A stretch of 64,000 bases of DNA, taken from Glycomyces artemisiae. GTDB lineage: Bacteria > Actinomycetota > Actinomycetes > Mycobacteriales > Micromonosporaceae. This document shows, one piece after another, positions 43,281 to 51,973 of the stretch. Position numbers and translations under genes: made by a program. The stretch spans positions 103,890 to 167,889 of the forward strand of contig NZ_PVTJ01000011.1 in assembly GCF_003002955.1 (NCBI RefSeq), read 5' to 3'. The notes beneath the pieces were generated by a model that saw only the letters and a list, made by a program, of their open reading frames with translations, searched no databases and was not told the DNA's origin. Numbering within the stretch: the first letter of the stretch is position 1; each line of letters starts with the position of its first letter.

Positions 43281-44258
43281 ATGGCAACACTCCAGAGCAC
43301 GGCACCCCCGGAAGCGGCCCCCCGCCCGCCCGTGGTCAGACGCAAGCGCACGGTGCGCCAGCGGCTGCGCCACGACTGGCCCCTCCTGCTGCTCGCCCTT
43401 CCCGTGGTCGCCCACCTCATGGTGTTCCACTACTGGCCCTCGGCCTGGAACATCATCGCGTTCATGGACTACAGCCCGTACCGGCCGTTCTGGGAGAACC
43501 CGTTCGTCGGCGTCGCGTGGTTCGGGCGGCTGTTCAACGACCCGTACTTCACGCCGGCGCTCCTCAACACCCTGAAGTTCGCGGCGCTGAACCTCCTGTG
43601 CATGTTCCCGCTGTCAATCGTCCTGGCCCTGGCGATGAACTCGATCATCTCCATTAAGGTGCGCAGCGCGTTCCAGTCCGTGGTGTATCTGCCCCACTTC
43701 TTCTCGTGGGTCCTGGTCGTCACCGTGTTCGTGCAGGTCCTCGGGGCCGACGGCCTGGTCTCGAACTGGCTCCTGGACGCCGGCGGCGAGCGCCTGAACT
43801 TCACCTCGAACCCCGACTCGTTCCTGCTGCTGGTGTGGATGCAGTGGGCGTGGAAGGACGCGGGCTGGGGCATGATCATCTTCCTCGCGGCGCTCGCGTC
43901 GATCAACCCGAGCCTGTACGAGGCCGCGGCCTCCGACGGCGCGAACCGGTGGCGCCGGATGTGGCACATCACGCTGCCGGGCATCCGGCCGGTCATCATC
44001 CTGCTGCTGATCCTCCAGATCGGCGGCATCCTCTCCGTCGGCTTCGAGCAGTACCAGTTGCAGCGCCAGGCCGTCGGCTACCAGGCCACGGAAGTGCTCG
44101 ACACCTACGTGTACTACCAGAGCATCGTCGGCAACCAGGGCGAGTCGTTCGGTACCGCCGCGGGCCTGTTCAAGGGCGTGATCGGTCTGATCCTGATCCT
44201 CGTCGCCAACAACATCGCGCACCGCTTCGGAGAGCAAGGGATCTACCAGAAGTCATGA
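43281..44258 (+). CDS. Sugar ABC transporter permease, LplB/MalF type (second system)
   Basis: A 325-aa permease with a basic N-terminus (VRRKRTVRQRLRHDWP), six predicted helices and EAA loop YEAAASDGANRWRRMWHITL. It ends FGEQGIYQKS. ATG at 43281 has only a weak ribosome site, 74 bases after the binding-protein stop. Its stop overlaps the next permease start by four bases (ATGA), giving tight coupling of the two channel subunits. Confidence 0.9.
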   Translation: MATLQSTAPPEAAPRPPVVRRKRTVRQRLRHDWPLLLLALPVVAHLMVFHYWPSAWNIIAFMDYSPYRPFWENPFVGVAWFGRLFNDPYFTPALLNTLKFAALNLLCMFPLSIVLALAMNSIISIKVRSAFQSVVYLPHFFSWVLVVTVFVQVLGADGLVSNWLLDAGGERLNFTSNPDSFLLLVWMQWAWKDAGWGMIIFLAALASINPSLYEAAASDGANRWRRMWHITLPGIRPVIILLLILQIGGILSVGFEQYQLQRQAVGYQATEVLDTYVYYQSIVGNQGESFGTAAGLFKGVIGLILILVANNIAHRFGEQGIYQKS

Positions 44259-45205
44259 CCGCCATCGCCGCACCCAAACCCAAGCCCAAGCGCCGCACCA
44301 GCAACCGCCCCGTCTGGGACGAGGAGCCCTCGCTCGCCGGCAAGGCCGTCAAGGCCCTGTTCCTCATCTGCTACGCCGCCGCGATCGTCCTGCCGATCTG
44401 GGCGGTCGTCGCCACCAGCTTCGCGAGCGAAGCGGCGCTCCAGCGGGCCGGCGGGAACCTGCTGATCCTGCCGACCGACGTGAGCCTCCAGGCGTACCGC
44501 GAGATCTTCTCCGGCGGTGCGCTCACCGACTCGCTGGTGCTGACCCTGACGCTCACCGCCGTCGGCACCGCGATCAGCATGGTCCTCACCATCTGCGGCG
44601 CCTACGCGCTGTCGCGGACCGGTTCGCTCCTGCACCGCCCGATCCTGTGGCTCATCCTGCTCACGTTCCTGTTCGGACCGGGCATGTACCCGAGCTTCCT
44701 GGTGGTGCAGCAGCTCGGGCTGTTCAACAGCTACTGGTCGCTCATCCTGCCCGGCGCGGTGGGGACGTTCAACATCATCATCCTGCGCGCGTTCTTCATG
44801 AACTCGATCCCGGGGGAACTCCTGGACGCGGCCAAGATGGACGGCGCGGGCGAGTTCCGCACCCTGTTCACCATCGTCCTGCCGATGTCGAAGGCGATCC
44901 TCGCCGTCATCGCGCTGTTCTACGCCGTGGGCTACTGGAACATGTACTTCCAGGCGGTGCTGTACACGCCCGGCCTGGAGACCCAGCCGATCCAGGTGGT
45001 GCTCCAGCGGATGCTCATGTCCACGCAGGGGCTCCCCGAAGGCGCGCAGGCCGCCGCCCAGTACCAGGACCAGGGCGAGTCCGCGCCCACGGCGGCGCTG
45101 AAGATGGCCGTCGTGGTCTGCACGATCATCCCGATCGTGATCATGTACCCGTTCATCCAGAAGCACTTCACCAAGGCCGTCATCACCGGCGCCGTGAAGG
45201 GGTAG
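44255..45205 (+). CDS. Sugar ABC transporter permease, LplC/MalG type (second system)
   Basis: A 316-aa permease. The basic N-terminus KPKPKRRTSN precedes six predicted helices; the EAA-type loop is LLDAAKMDGAGEFRTLFTIV, with Asp for the usual Glu in the first position. It ends KAVITGAVKG, the LplC-type tail. It is last in the operon and followed by two tandem hairpins. Together with the LplB-type subunit it would form the channel for the 41518-43206 binding protein. Confidence 0.9.
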   Translation: MTAIAAPKPKPKRRTSNRPVWDEEPSLAGKAVKALFLICYAAAIVLPIWAVVATSFASEAALQRAGGNLLILPTDVSLQAYREIFSGGALTDSLVLTLTLTAVGTAISMVLTICGAYALSRTGSLLHRPILWLILLTFLFGPGMYPSFLVVQQLGLFNSYWSLILPGAVGTFNIIILRAFFMNSIPGELLDAAKMDGAGEFRTLFTIVLPMSKAILAVIALFYAVGYWNMYFQAVLYTPGLETQPIQVVLQRMLMSTQGLPEGAQAAAQYQDQGESAPTAALKMAVVVCTIIPIVIMYPFIQKHFTKAVITGAVKG

Positions 45206-45240
45206 AAGCTCTCGGTCCGTGAGGGGATTCGAAGAGAAGG

Positions 45241-45315
45241 GCGTCCGGATTCGTTGCCGGGCCCGGACGCCCGCATAAACCGCGAAGGCGGCCGTCCTGT
45301 CCGGACGGCCGCCTT
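45241..45315. terminator. Tandem hairpins between converging operons
   Basis: The first hairpin has arms GCGTCCGG (45241-45248) and CCGGACGC (45263-45270). The second has perfect 13-base arms AAGGCGGCCGTCC (45285-45297) and GGACGGCCGCCTT (45303-45315). The AA...TT flanks let the second act in both directions, for the permease operon and the hydrolase gene. Confidence 0.75.
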
Positions 45316-45323
45316 TCCGGTGC

Positions 45324-46073
45324 TCAGGCAGTGCGTTCGAGGTACGACGCCGTCAGCTCCACGAGGCGCTCGCGGGCCGGGACGGTCTCGAAGCCGTGGC
45401 CCACGCCGTCGAAGACGTGCAGGTCGAGCCGGTCGCCGTACAGGCCCTGGTACTCCCCCAGGAGCCGCGTGCCGAGCACGAAGTCCTCGGAGCCCACGGC
45501 CAGGAGCACCGGACCGGGGTAGGCGGCGGCGGCGGCGAACGGGTCGATGCCCGCGGCGTCGTCGACGAACCCCTGGTGGACGGGCAGGCCGCCGAAGTCG
45601 TCGTAGCCGTGCTCGGCGATGGCGTCGGCGCGGCGCTTCGCGCCCTCCTCGCCCATCGCGACGGCCCCGGCGGCCGGGGCCCACAGCGCGAGCGAGCGGA
45701 CCGGCCGCTTCGCCGCGGCGAGCTGCGCGGTGAGCCCGCCGAGGCTCATCCCCATGAGCGACAGGCGGTCCGGGTCGACCGCAGGGTGGGCGGCCAGCGC
45801 GTCGAGGACGGCGAGGGCCTGGGCGACCTGGTCGGAGACGGTGAGGTCGGCGAAGTCGCCGTCGGAGTCGCCGCATCCGGCGAAGTCGAAGCGGCAGGCG
45901 GCGACGCCGCGGGCGGCGAGGCGTTCGGCGAGGCGCACGAACGTGTAGCCGAACTCGGCGCGGTTGCCGCCGAAGCCGTGGCAGAGGGCGACGGCGGGGG
46001 CGTTCGGCGCGGTCGGGAGGTGGAGGACGCCGCGGAGGGTGCGGCCGTCGTGGTCGATGTCGATGTGTTCCAT
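45324..46073 (-). CDS. Alpha/beta-fold hydrolase (serine ester/amide hydrolase type)
   Basis: A 249-aa protein with an alpha/beta-hydrolase core. The oxyanion region is ALCHGFGGNRAEF; the nucleophile elbow is LMGMSLGGL (Ser in GMSLGG); the acid is probably in AVGSEDFV and the His in FDGVGHGFE. It is close to dienelactone hydrolase/BAAT-like and acetyl-esterase groups, so deacylation of an ester is likely. ATG 46073 follows GAGG; an alternative ATG at 46112 overlaps the AraC stop (ATGA) and would add 13 residues. It is translated with, and downstream of, the AraC regulator. Confidence 0.82.
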   Translation of the reverse strand: MEHIDIDHDGRTLRGVLHLPTAPNAPAVALCHGFGGNRAEFGYTFVRLAERLAARGVAACRFDFAGCGDSDGDFADLTVSDQVAQALAVLDALAAHPAVDPDRLSLMGMSLGGLTAQLAAAKRPVRSLALWAPAAGAVAMGEEGAKRRADAIAEHGYDDFGGLPVHQGFVDDAAGIDPFAAAAAYPGPVLLAVGSEDFVLGTRLLGEYQGLYGDRLDLHVFDGVGHGFETVPARERLVELTASYLERTA

Positions 46074-46108
46074 GCGGACCTCGTCTGATCGGGAGTTGTC
46101 TGGAGGGG

Positions 46109-46939
46109 TCATCGGTGCTGCCTGCGGTAGGCGGCGGGCGGGAGGCCGCATTCGAGCGTGAAGGCGCTGTAGAAGCGGCTGACGGAGCTGAAGCCGGATT
46201 CGGTCGCGACGGAGGCGATCGGGAGGGCGGTGGTGACGAGCAGGCGGCGGCCTTCGGCGAGGCGGCACCTGGTGATGTAGTCGCCGATGGTGGTGCGGAC
46301 GATCTTGCGGAAGTGGGTCATCGCGTAGTTGGGGTGGAGGCGGGCGGCGGCGGCGACGTCGGCGACGGTGAGGGGTTCGCGGAAGTGCTCGGCGATGTGC
46401 CGGACCATGGTGACGGCGTGCTGGAGCGCGGGGTCGGCGCCGGTGTACTCGTGTTCGGGTTCCCGGGGGGCGTCGAGGGCGAGGCGGCGGACGCGGGCCT
46501 CGACTTCGAGGAGGAGGATGCGGCGGCGCTCGGGCTGGCCGCTGGCGAGGTCGGCGGCCCACTGGGTGAAGTTGGCGGGGTCGGATTCCTTTGCGGCCGT
46601 CGGGGGTGCGATGAGAGGGATGCCGGAGAGGAGGCGTCCGACGAGGGCGGTGGGGAGGCCCCAGCCGAGGAAGGTCGCGAAGGGCACGTGGACCCAGTGG
46701 GCGCGGGTGGCGGCGTTGGCGACGAGCTGGTGGGGGACGGCGGCCCAGAACGCGGCGACGGAGCCGGGGCCGACCTCGACGGGCAGGCCGCCGAAGAGGT
46801 AGAGCATGGTGCCGCCCTCGGCGACGAAGTTGATCTCCAGGTCGTCGTGCTGGTGGGCGGTGTCCATGAGGACGGGGCGCCCGGCCCAGCCCACGAGTTC
46901 GGGCGGGGCGATCTCGATCTGAGGATCCAAGAGATACAC
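46109..46939 (-). CDS. AraC-family transcriptional regulator
   Basis: A 276-aa regulator. The N-terminal cupin-like domain (about 1-160; HQHDDLEINFVAEGGTMLYL) is a sugar or polyol sensor. The C-terminal pair of HTH motifs (about 178-276) shows LTVADVAAAARLHPNYAMTH and LPIASVATESGFSSVSRFYS, ending YRRQHR. This is the usual layout of carbohydrate AraC regulators. GTG 46939 faces the Gfo/Idh gene across a 100-base divergent control region, which makes that gene and the downstream hydrolase likely targets. Confidence 0.9.
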   Translation of the reverse strand: MYLLDPQIEIAPPELVGWAGRPVLMDTAHQHDDLEINFVAEGGTMLYLFGGLPVEVGPGSVAAFWAAVPHQLVANAATRAHWVHVPFATFLGWGLPTALVGRLLSGIPLIAPPTAAKESDPANFTQWAADLASGQPERRRILLLEVEARVRRLALDAPREPEHEYTGADPALQHAVTMVRHIAEHFREPLTVADVAAAARLHPNYAMTHFRKIVRTTIGDYITRCRLAEGRRLLVTTALPIASVATESGFSSVSRFYSAFTLECGLPPAAYRRQHR

Positions 46940-47039
46940 GCTCGCTTCGATGAAGAATTCTCCGATCAGAACTTATACGGTGGTGCCGCAGCGGCCGTCA
47001 CCGGCCGCGTCCTGTGACCACATGGCAAGAGGAGTCGTT

Positions 47040-48239
47040 GTGTTCTCGATCGGTATCGTCGGCGCGGGCCAGTTCTCGGGCGCGTTCGCGAAGCTGTTCA
47101 ACGCCCACCCGGGGGTCTCCCGGGTCACCGTCACCGACCTCGTGGCCGACCGCGCTGCGACGCTCGTGCGGGAGCTGGGCCTGGCGGGGGCGGAGGACGA
47201 CTTCGACGCGATGCTCGCCTCCGACGTCGACGCCGTCGCGGTCTTCACGCAGCGGTGGACGCACGGGCCGCTCGTGGTGCAGGCGCTGCGCGCGGGCAAG
47301 CACGTGTACTCGGCGGTGCCGATGGCGTTCACCGTGGAGGAGATCGGCGCGATCATCGAGGCCGTGAAGGAGACCGGCCTGACGTACATGATGGGCGAGA
47401 CCAGCCAGTACAACCCGACGACGGTGCTCGCGCGGCAGAAGGCCGCCGAGGGCGCGTTCGGGCGGGTGTTCTACGCCGAGGGCGACTACGTGCACGACAT
47501 GGACCACGGGTTCTACGCGGCGTACCAGTACAGCGGCGGGGAGGACTGGAAGCGCACCGCGAGCTTCCCGCCGATGAAGTACCCGACGCACGCCGTGGGC
47601 GGGGTGCTCGGCGCGTGGGACACGCACGCGGTGAGCGTGAGCGCCATCGGCGTGCCGGACCGGCGCGGCGACGGCGTCTTCGACAAGTCCGTGAGCATGT
47701 TCGACAACGACTTCTCGAACGCCACCGCGCTGTTCGAGACGGCCGACGGCGGCAGCTTCCGCACCAACGAGTTCCGGCGCGTCGGCCTCGCCCACTGGAT
47801 CCCCGAGTCCCGGTTCACCTTCTACGGCACCGAGGGCATCCTTGAGCAGAACTCGCGCGCCACGTTCTGGCACAAGCGGTCCGCAGAGCTGGAGGACGTC
47901 ACGGAACTCGTGCAGCCCGGCTGGGCGACCGGCGCGGACGACCCGGTCCTCGCCAAGGTCGACCCGGCGCTGCACGACTCGTTCATCTCCGGGCACGCGC
48001 CGGTCCACGACACCTCTGCGCTGCCGGTCGAGTTCAAGGGGCTCGGCAACGGGCACATGGGGAGCCACCAGCTGCTCGTGCACGACTTCGTGACGGCGGT
48101 GAACGAGCAGCTGCTGCCGAGCGTGAACGCGTGGACGGCGGCGCGGTACACGCTGCCCGGTCTCATTGCCCACGAGTCGGCGCTGCGCGGCGGCGAGCGG
48201 CTGAAGATCGACGACTTCGGCGACGCCCCGCGGGGCTAA
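47040..48239 (+). CDS. Gfo/Idh/MocA-family protein lacking the canonical EKP motif
   Basis: A 399-aa protein with the Rossmann start FSIGIVGAGQFSGAFAKLF (GxGxxS/G) and the Gfo/Idh C-terminal beta-sheet. Where oxidoreductases have AGKHVxxEKP, this one reads AGKHVYSAVPMAF, so the catalytic lysine is absent. DHGFYAAYQYSG and DTHAVSVSAIG are in the substrate domain. NAD(H) binding is likely, but a normal sugar dehydrogenase reaction is doubtful. The GTG at 47040 follows AGAGGAG (47028-47034); the longer frame upstream lacks a site. It diverges from the AraC regulator, so a role in sugar or cyclitol breakdown is inferred. Confidence 0.82.
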   Translation: MFSIGIVGAGQFSGAFAKLFNAHPGVSRVTVTDLVADRAATLVRELGLAGAEDDFDAMLASDVDAVAVFTQRWTHGPLVVQALRAGKHVYSAVPMAFTVEEIGAIIEAVKETGLTYMMGETSQYNPTTVLARQKAAEGAFGRVFYAEGDYVHDMDHGFYAAYQYSGGEDWKRTASFPPMKYPTHAVGGVLGAWDTHAVSVSAIGVPDRRGDGVFDKSVSMFDNDFSNATALFETADGGSFRTNEFRRVGLAHWIPESRFTFYGTEGILEQNSRATFWHKRSAELEDVTELVQPGWATGADDPVLAKVDPALHDSFISGHAPVHDTSALPVEFKGLGNGHMGSHQLLVHDFVTAVNEQLLPSVNAWTAARYTLPGLIAHESALRGGERLKIDDFGDAPRG

Positions 48240-48355
48240 CGCGCGGTTCCGCCCGGCGGGCATCGGGCGGCTCGCGCCGCCGCTCGCCCGTCCGGGCGTG
48301 CGGCGCATGTTCGCGCCGGGACCGGGTAGCCCGGGGGGTGAGCAGAGGAGGAGCC

Positions 48356-48562
48356 ATGACGGACATGGAACCGAACGAGCTGATCGACCCGCCCGAGCCC
48401 GGACCCGGCGACCCGGTCCCCGGCCCGCCTGACCCGGACCCGATCCCGGGCGACCCGCACGACCCCGATCCGGCCAGGCCCGTCCCGGACGAGCCGGGCC
48501 CGACCGAACCGGACCCGACGCGCCCGCTCCCGGACGAGCCGGCGCCGCCGCAGCCCTGGTAG
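48356..48562 (+). CDS. Small acidic proline-rich protein of unknown function
   Basis: A 68-aa frame starting at ATG 48356 behind AGAGGAGGAG. After MTDMEPNELI it is almost wholly Pro, Asp, Gly and Glu with repeated PDP/DPD units (DPPEPGPGDP, DPDPIPGDPHDPDP). It must be disordered; no signal peptide or membrane segment. It ends PPQPW four bases before the VOC gene. The strong ribosome site supports translation; its function is unknown. The 116 bases before it contain only GC-rich inverted repeats. Confidence 0.5.
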   Translation: MTDMEPNELIDPPEPGPGDPVPGPPDPDPIPGDPHDPDPARPVPDEPGPTEPDPTRPLPDEPAPPQPW

Positions 48563-48566
48563 CCGC

Positions 48567-49325
48567 ATGGCGATCCACTGGACGACCGTGCTGCTGGACT
48601 TCCCCGGCGCGGACTTCGACGCGGCGGCCGGGTTCTGGACCGAGGCCACCGGGAGCGCGCTCTCGTCGCCTTGGGCCGAGCACCCGGAGTTCGCCTCGCT
48701 GGTGCCCGCGCACGGCGACCCGTACCTGGCGCTCCAGCGCCTGGGGCGCGGCGCGGCGCGGGTCCACCCGGACTTCCACGTCGAGGACCTTGCGGCCGAG
48801 ACCGAACGGGCGCTGGCGCTCGGGGCGGCGAAGACGGGCGGGGAGCCCGGACTCGTGGTCCTGGCGTCCCCGGCGGGGCTGCCGTTCTGCCTGATCGTGC
48901 ACAAGGAGGGCCAGTCCGACGTGCCGCCGCCGACGGATTGGAACGGCCGGGCGAGCCGCCTCGACCAGATCTGCGTCGACGTGCCTCCCGAGGCGTTCGA
49001 CCGCGAACTGGCGTTCTGGAGCGGGTTCACCGACTGGCCGCGGTCGACCTCCGACAACGGCGAGTTCCGCCGCCTCCTGCCGCCGCCGGGCCTGCCGGTG
49101 CACTTCCTGCTCCAGCGCCTCGACAGCGCGGCGCCCGGGCAGGACACCAAGGCGCACTTGGACTTCTCGTGCGCCGATGTCGAAGCCGAGACGGCCCGGC
49201 ACGCCGCCGTCGGGGCCGTCCCGGTCCGCCGCCACCGCCACTGGCAGGTCATGCGGGACCCTGTCGGCCTGGAGTACTGCCTGACCGACAAGGCCCCGGA
49301 CGGCTCGTGGGCGCCGGGCGCCTGA
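48567..49325 (+). CDS. VOC (glyoxalase/bleomycin-resistance fold) protein, two domains
   Basis: A 252-aa protein made of two VOC-type modules (about 1-117 and 127-250). Each has the beta-alpha-beta-beta-beta pattern, with FDAAAGFWTEATGS in the first and FDRELAFWSGFTDW in the second, and ends near a DPxGLEYCL-type strand (MRDPVGLEYCLTDK). The family includes isomerases, dioxygenases and binding proteins; potential metal ligands (His in RVHPDFHVED, KAHLDFSCAD) suit this. Substrate unknown. ATG 48567 lies four bases after the proline-rich frame. Confidence 0.82.
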   Translation: MAIHWTTVLLDFPGADFDAAAGFWTEATGSALSSPWAEHPEFASLVPAHGDPYLALQRLGRGAARVHPDFHVEDLAAETERALALGAAKTGGEPGLVVLASPAGLPFCLIVHKEGQSDVPPPTDWNGRASRLDQICVDVPPEAFDRELAFWSGFTDWPRSTSDNGEFRRLLPPPGLPVHFLLQRLDSAAPGQDTKAHLDFSCADVEAETARHAAVGAVPVRRHRHWQVMRDPVGLEYCLTDKAPDGSWAPGA

Positions 49326-49353
49326 TTCGCCGAGTCAGACCTCTTCGGGCCCT

Positions 49354-49635
49354 TCAGTTCAGGCGGCGGGAGAGGTGGACGCGGACCTCGTCGCCGTCGC
49401 CCTTGCCGATGCGGCGGCGGATCGCGGCGGCGACGGGGAGCTTGTGGGTGCCGTCGCCGAGGGCCATGAAGGCCCCGCGGAACGGCTCGCCGTCCACGGT
49501 GCCCTCGACCTTGACGAGGCCGCGCGTGCCGAAGACCGCGGCCGAGTCGGGCAGCTGCACGCAGGTCCAGGTGTCGCCGGGCCGGACTTTGCCGAGGACG
49601 GCGGTGAAGTCGATGTCGAGCGGTCCTTCGGTCAT
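49354..49635 (-). CDS. DUF1905-family protein
   Basis: A 93-aa single-domain protein: [20 protein letters not shown] opens the DUF1905 beta-barrel, followed by [40 protein letters not shown] and DEVRVHL. These are family hallmarks. Its biochemical function is not established. Often found next to small YdhG/YdeI-type or VOC proteins, as here. It ends close to the VOC gene, convergent with it, and is in line with the DUF1761 gene (26-base gap). Confidence 0.85.
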   Translation of the reverse strand: MTEGPLDIDFTAVLGKVRPGDTWTCVQLPDSAAVFGTRGLVKVEGTVDGEPFRGAFMALGDGTHKLPVAAAIRRRIGKGDGDEVRVHLSRRLN

Positions 49636-49661
49636 GATGCCTCCTCAGGCGGGTTCAGGGT

Positions 49662-50042
49662 TCAGGCGAGCCAGCCGACGAGTGCGCCGATCAGCGTCAG
49701 TTTCGCGATCCAGTCGAAGGCGTGGAGCGCGGCGAGCGGCACCGGGATGCCCTCGTGCACCACGGCGCCCGCGAGGATCGCCGCGGGCAGCACCCCCAGC
49801 GCGAGCCCGAGCAGCGCGCCCGCGTCGGCCCCTTCCCATCCTGCGGCATGCATCAGGCCCGCGACGAGGATCGCGGCGACCAGGCTGCGCGCGACGACCG
49901 CGGCCATCTGGACGGCGACGGGGACGCCGGGCCGAGGCGTGCTGTGGCGCCCGACGTACGCGGCGACCGGCGGCGTGCCGTACAGGACCGCGCTGAAGAC
50001 GAACGAGACGACTGTGGCGACGGCGATCCCTATGAGCACCAT
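49662..50042 (-). CDS. DUF1761-family small membrane protein
   Basis: A 126-aa protein with four predicted membrane helices (about 2-22, 45-65, 72-92, 105-125), starting MVLIGIAVATVVSFVFSAVLYG. The FDWIAKLTLIGALVGW end is typical of DUF1761. ATG 50042 follows AAAGGAGG, a near-perfect ribosome site. It diverges from the TetR gene, so it (with the DUF1905 gene downstream) is the likely repressor target. Function unknown. Confidence 0.8.
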   Translation of the reverse strand: MVLIGIAVATVVSFVFSAVLYGTPPVAAYVGRHSTPRPGVPVAVQMAAVVARSLVAAILVAGLMHAAGWEGADAGALLGLALGVLPAAILAGAVVHEGIPVPLAALHAFDWIAKLTLIGALVGWLA

Positions 50043-50057
50043 GGCGACCTCCTTTAA

Positions 50058-50073
50058 AGTACGTTCCAGTACT
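50058..50073. promoter_or_regulatory. Candidate TetR operator
   Basis: AGTAC-GTTCCA-GTACT is a perfect 5-6-5 inverted repeat in the 81-base divergent region between the DUF1761 and TetR genes. Its end is close to the DUF1761 ribosome site. A further AGTACT is at 50108-50113, overlapping the TetR -10. Confidence 0.5.
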
Positions 50074-50111
50074 GAAACATGGTAGCCCTGGTTTTCAGTC
50101 CGGTCAAGTAC

Positions 50112-50117
50112 TAAAAT
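50112..50117 (+). promoter_or_regulatory. -10 box of a leaderless promoter for the TetR gene
   Basis: TAAAAT is followed by six bases and ATG 50124. A weak TGGTTT (50089-50094) lies 17 bases upstream. Confidence 0.5.
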
Positions 50118-50123
50118 TCGGGC

Positions 50124-50762
50124 ATGACCGACACCGCCCGCCGCCGCGGCCGTCCCCCCGGGCGCACCGGCGCCGACCTGCTCGCCACCGCCCGCGAAGT
50201 ATTCCTCGAACACGGCTACGCGGGCACGACGATGGACGAGGTCGCCGCGCGGGCCCATATCTCCAAGGCCTCGCTCTACCGCGCGCACCCCTCGAAGCAC
50301 GCGCTCTTCGCCGCCGTCGTCCGCGCCTGGGCCGAGGCCGGCCGCGACGCCATGCGCCCGCACCTGGAGCGCCTGGTGGCGGGCGACGACGTCCGCGCCG
50401 ATCTGATCGTCCTCGCCGGGATCATGCGCTTCGGCATCCTCAGCCGCGACGTGCTGAACATGCGCCGCCTCGTCACCGGCGAGGCCGAACGCCACCCCGA
50501 CGTCGCCGCGGGCTACCTCGAAGCGAGCTGGAACCGCAACATCCGCGCCCTCGCCGACGCCTTCCGGACCCTCGCCGACCGCGGCGCCCTCCGACTCGAC
50601 GACCCCCTCACCGCCGCCGACCAGTTCACCTGGCTCGTCATCGGCGCCCCCCTCAACCGCCGCCTCCTCACCGGAACCGACGCCCCCGACACCCCGGACA
50701 GCCCGGTGGAGAGCGCAGTGGACCTCTTCCTGGCCGGATACGGCACGCCCGCCGCCCCCTGA
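50124..50762 (+). CDS. TetR-family repressor
   Basis: A 212-aa regulator. The HTH is LLATAREVFLEHGYAGTTMD, then EVAARAHISKASLYRAHPSK (about 18-60). The C-terminal helical ligand domain includes MRRLVTGEAERHPDVAAGYL and resembles the TetR_C group of AcrR-like regulators. It is probably a repressor of the divergent DUF1761-DUF1905 genes. No effector is evident. It is followed by a strong hairpin shared with the ABC exporter genes. Confidence 0.88.
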   Translation: MTDTARRRGRPPGRTGADLLATAREVFLEHGYAGTTMDEVAARAHISKASLYRAHPSKHALFAAVVRAWAEAGRDAMRPHLERLVAGDDVRADLIVLAGIMRFGILSRDVLNMRRLVTGEAERHPDVAAGYLEASWNRNIRALADAFRTLADRGALRLDDPLTAADQFTWLVIGAPLNRRLLTGTDAPDTPDSPVESAVDLFLAGYGTPAAP

Positions 50763-50763
50763 C

Positions 50764-50792
50764 GCGGCCCCGCGCCGTCGGCGCGGGGCCGC
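50764..50792. terminator. Bidirectional terminator hairpin
   Basis: GCGGCCCCGCGCC (50764-50776) and GGCGCGGGGCCGC (50780-50792) form a perfect 13-bp stem with a three-base loop, two bases after the TetR stop and before the converging exporter permease gene. Confidence 0.75.
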
Positions 50793-50800
50793 CCTTCCCG

Positions 50801-51973
50801 TCATGGGGAGGTCAAAGCTTCGGTCGGGGAGAGCCTGGCGGCCTTGACCGCCGGGTAGAGGCCCGCGACCGCACCGATCGCGGCGGTGGCCGCGATGCCT
50901 CCGGCGAGGGCCCAGGCGGGGATCGTCGGGGGCCAGTCCTGCCAGGTCGCGTAAGTGGCGGTGATGAGGGAGCCGAGGGCGACTCCACCTGCGCCGCCGA
51001 GCAACGAGAGCAGGAGGGACTCGGCGAGGAACTGGCCGCGGATGTCGGCGCGGGTGGCGCCGAGGGAGCGGCGGAGGCCGATCTCGCCGCGGCGTTCCAG
51101 GACCGAGATGACCATCGTGTTCGCGACCCCGACGCCGCCGACGAGGAGCGCGACCGCGCCGACGCCGAGCAGGAGGCCGGTGAACGACGCCTCCGCGGCT
51201 TCGGCCGCCACCAGGGCGTCCGAGGGCCGGGAGACCTCGACCTCCTCGGGGTGCTCCGGGTTCGCCGTCGCGCCGAGGACCGACTGGACGTCGGCCACCG
51301 CGGTCTCGGCGGCCCGGGTGTAGACCTCCGTGGCGTGCAGGTCGAAGCCGAGGTAGGTCGAGGCGGCGTCCCAGCCGACGAGCGCCGCGTTGTCGAGTTC
51401 GGGCGCGAGCTCGACCGGGGCGAGGACGCCGACGACGGCGAACCACTGGCCGCCGAGCCAGATCTGCACGTCGGGGCCCGCGGTGACGCCCAGGGCCGCG
51501 GCGGCATCAGCGCCGAGGACCGCGGCCGGGAAGTCCCCGGCCGCGCCGTCGATCCATTGGCCCTCGACGAGTTCCGCGCCGACGACGTCGAGGAGGTCGG
51601 GTTCGGCGGCCTTGACCGCGATGCCGCCCGACTCGTTCTCGGGGATCTGATCGGTGCGGTAGACCTTCGCGTCCGGCACCGTGCCGGTCGCCGCGGCCGA
51701 TTCGACCGGGCCGATCCGCTCGATCATCGCGACGGCTTCGAGCGGGAGCTGCGACTCGCCGCCGAACAGGGCCTGGCCCGGGGCGACGGTGAGCAGGTTC
51801 GTGCCGAGCTCGTCGAGCTTGCGATCGAGTTCGGCGGAGCTGGACGCGGAGATGCCGACGACCGCGGTCATCGCGGCGATGCCGATCGCGATCCCGATGG
51901 CGGACAAGGTCACCCGCAGGGGGCGGGACCGCAGGCCGTGCGCGCCGACGCGCAGGAGGTCAGTCCACCGCAT
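50801..51973 (-). CDS. MacB/FtsX-type ABC exporter permease
   Basis: A 390-aa permease with the MacB-like plan: one N-terminal helix ([23 protein letters not shown] begins near residue 20), a large extracytoplasmic domain (about 45-250), then three helices near the C-terminus with FtsX motif [20 protein letters not shown]. It ends SPTEAL, typical of the family. ATG 51973 overlaps the ATPase stop by 14 bases. With the ATPase and the adaptor it would form a MacAB-like exporter or a lipoprotein-related mechanotransmission system; there is no outer membrane in this group. Confidence 0.88.
   Translation of the reverse strand: MRWTDLLRVGAHGLRSRPLRVTLSAIGIAIGIAAMTAVVGISASSSAELDRKLDELGTNLLTVAPGQALFGGESQLPLEAVAMIERIGPVESAAATGTVPDAKVYRTDQIPENESGGIAVKAAEPDLLDVVGAELVEGQWIDGAAGDFPAAVLGADAAAALGVTAGPDVQIWLGGQWFAVVGVLAPVELAPELDNAALVGWDAASTYLGFDLHATEVYTRAAETAVADVQSVLGATANPEHPEEVEVSRPSDALVAAEAAEASFTGLLLGVGAVALLVGGVGVANTMVISVLERRGEIGLRRSLGATRADIRGQFLAESLLLSLLGGAGGVALGSLITATYATWQDWPPTIPAWALAGGIAATAAIGAVAGLYPAVKAARLSPTEALTSP

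Noticed and set aside
48240..48355. GC-rich inverted repeats as an RNA gene
   Set aside because: Stems are short and overlapping as expected in 80% GC sequence; no defined structure.
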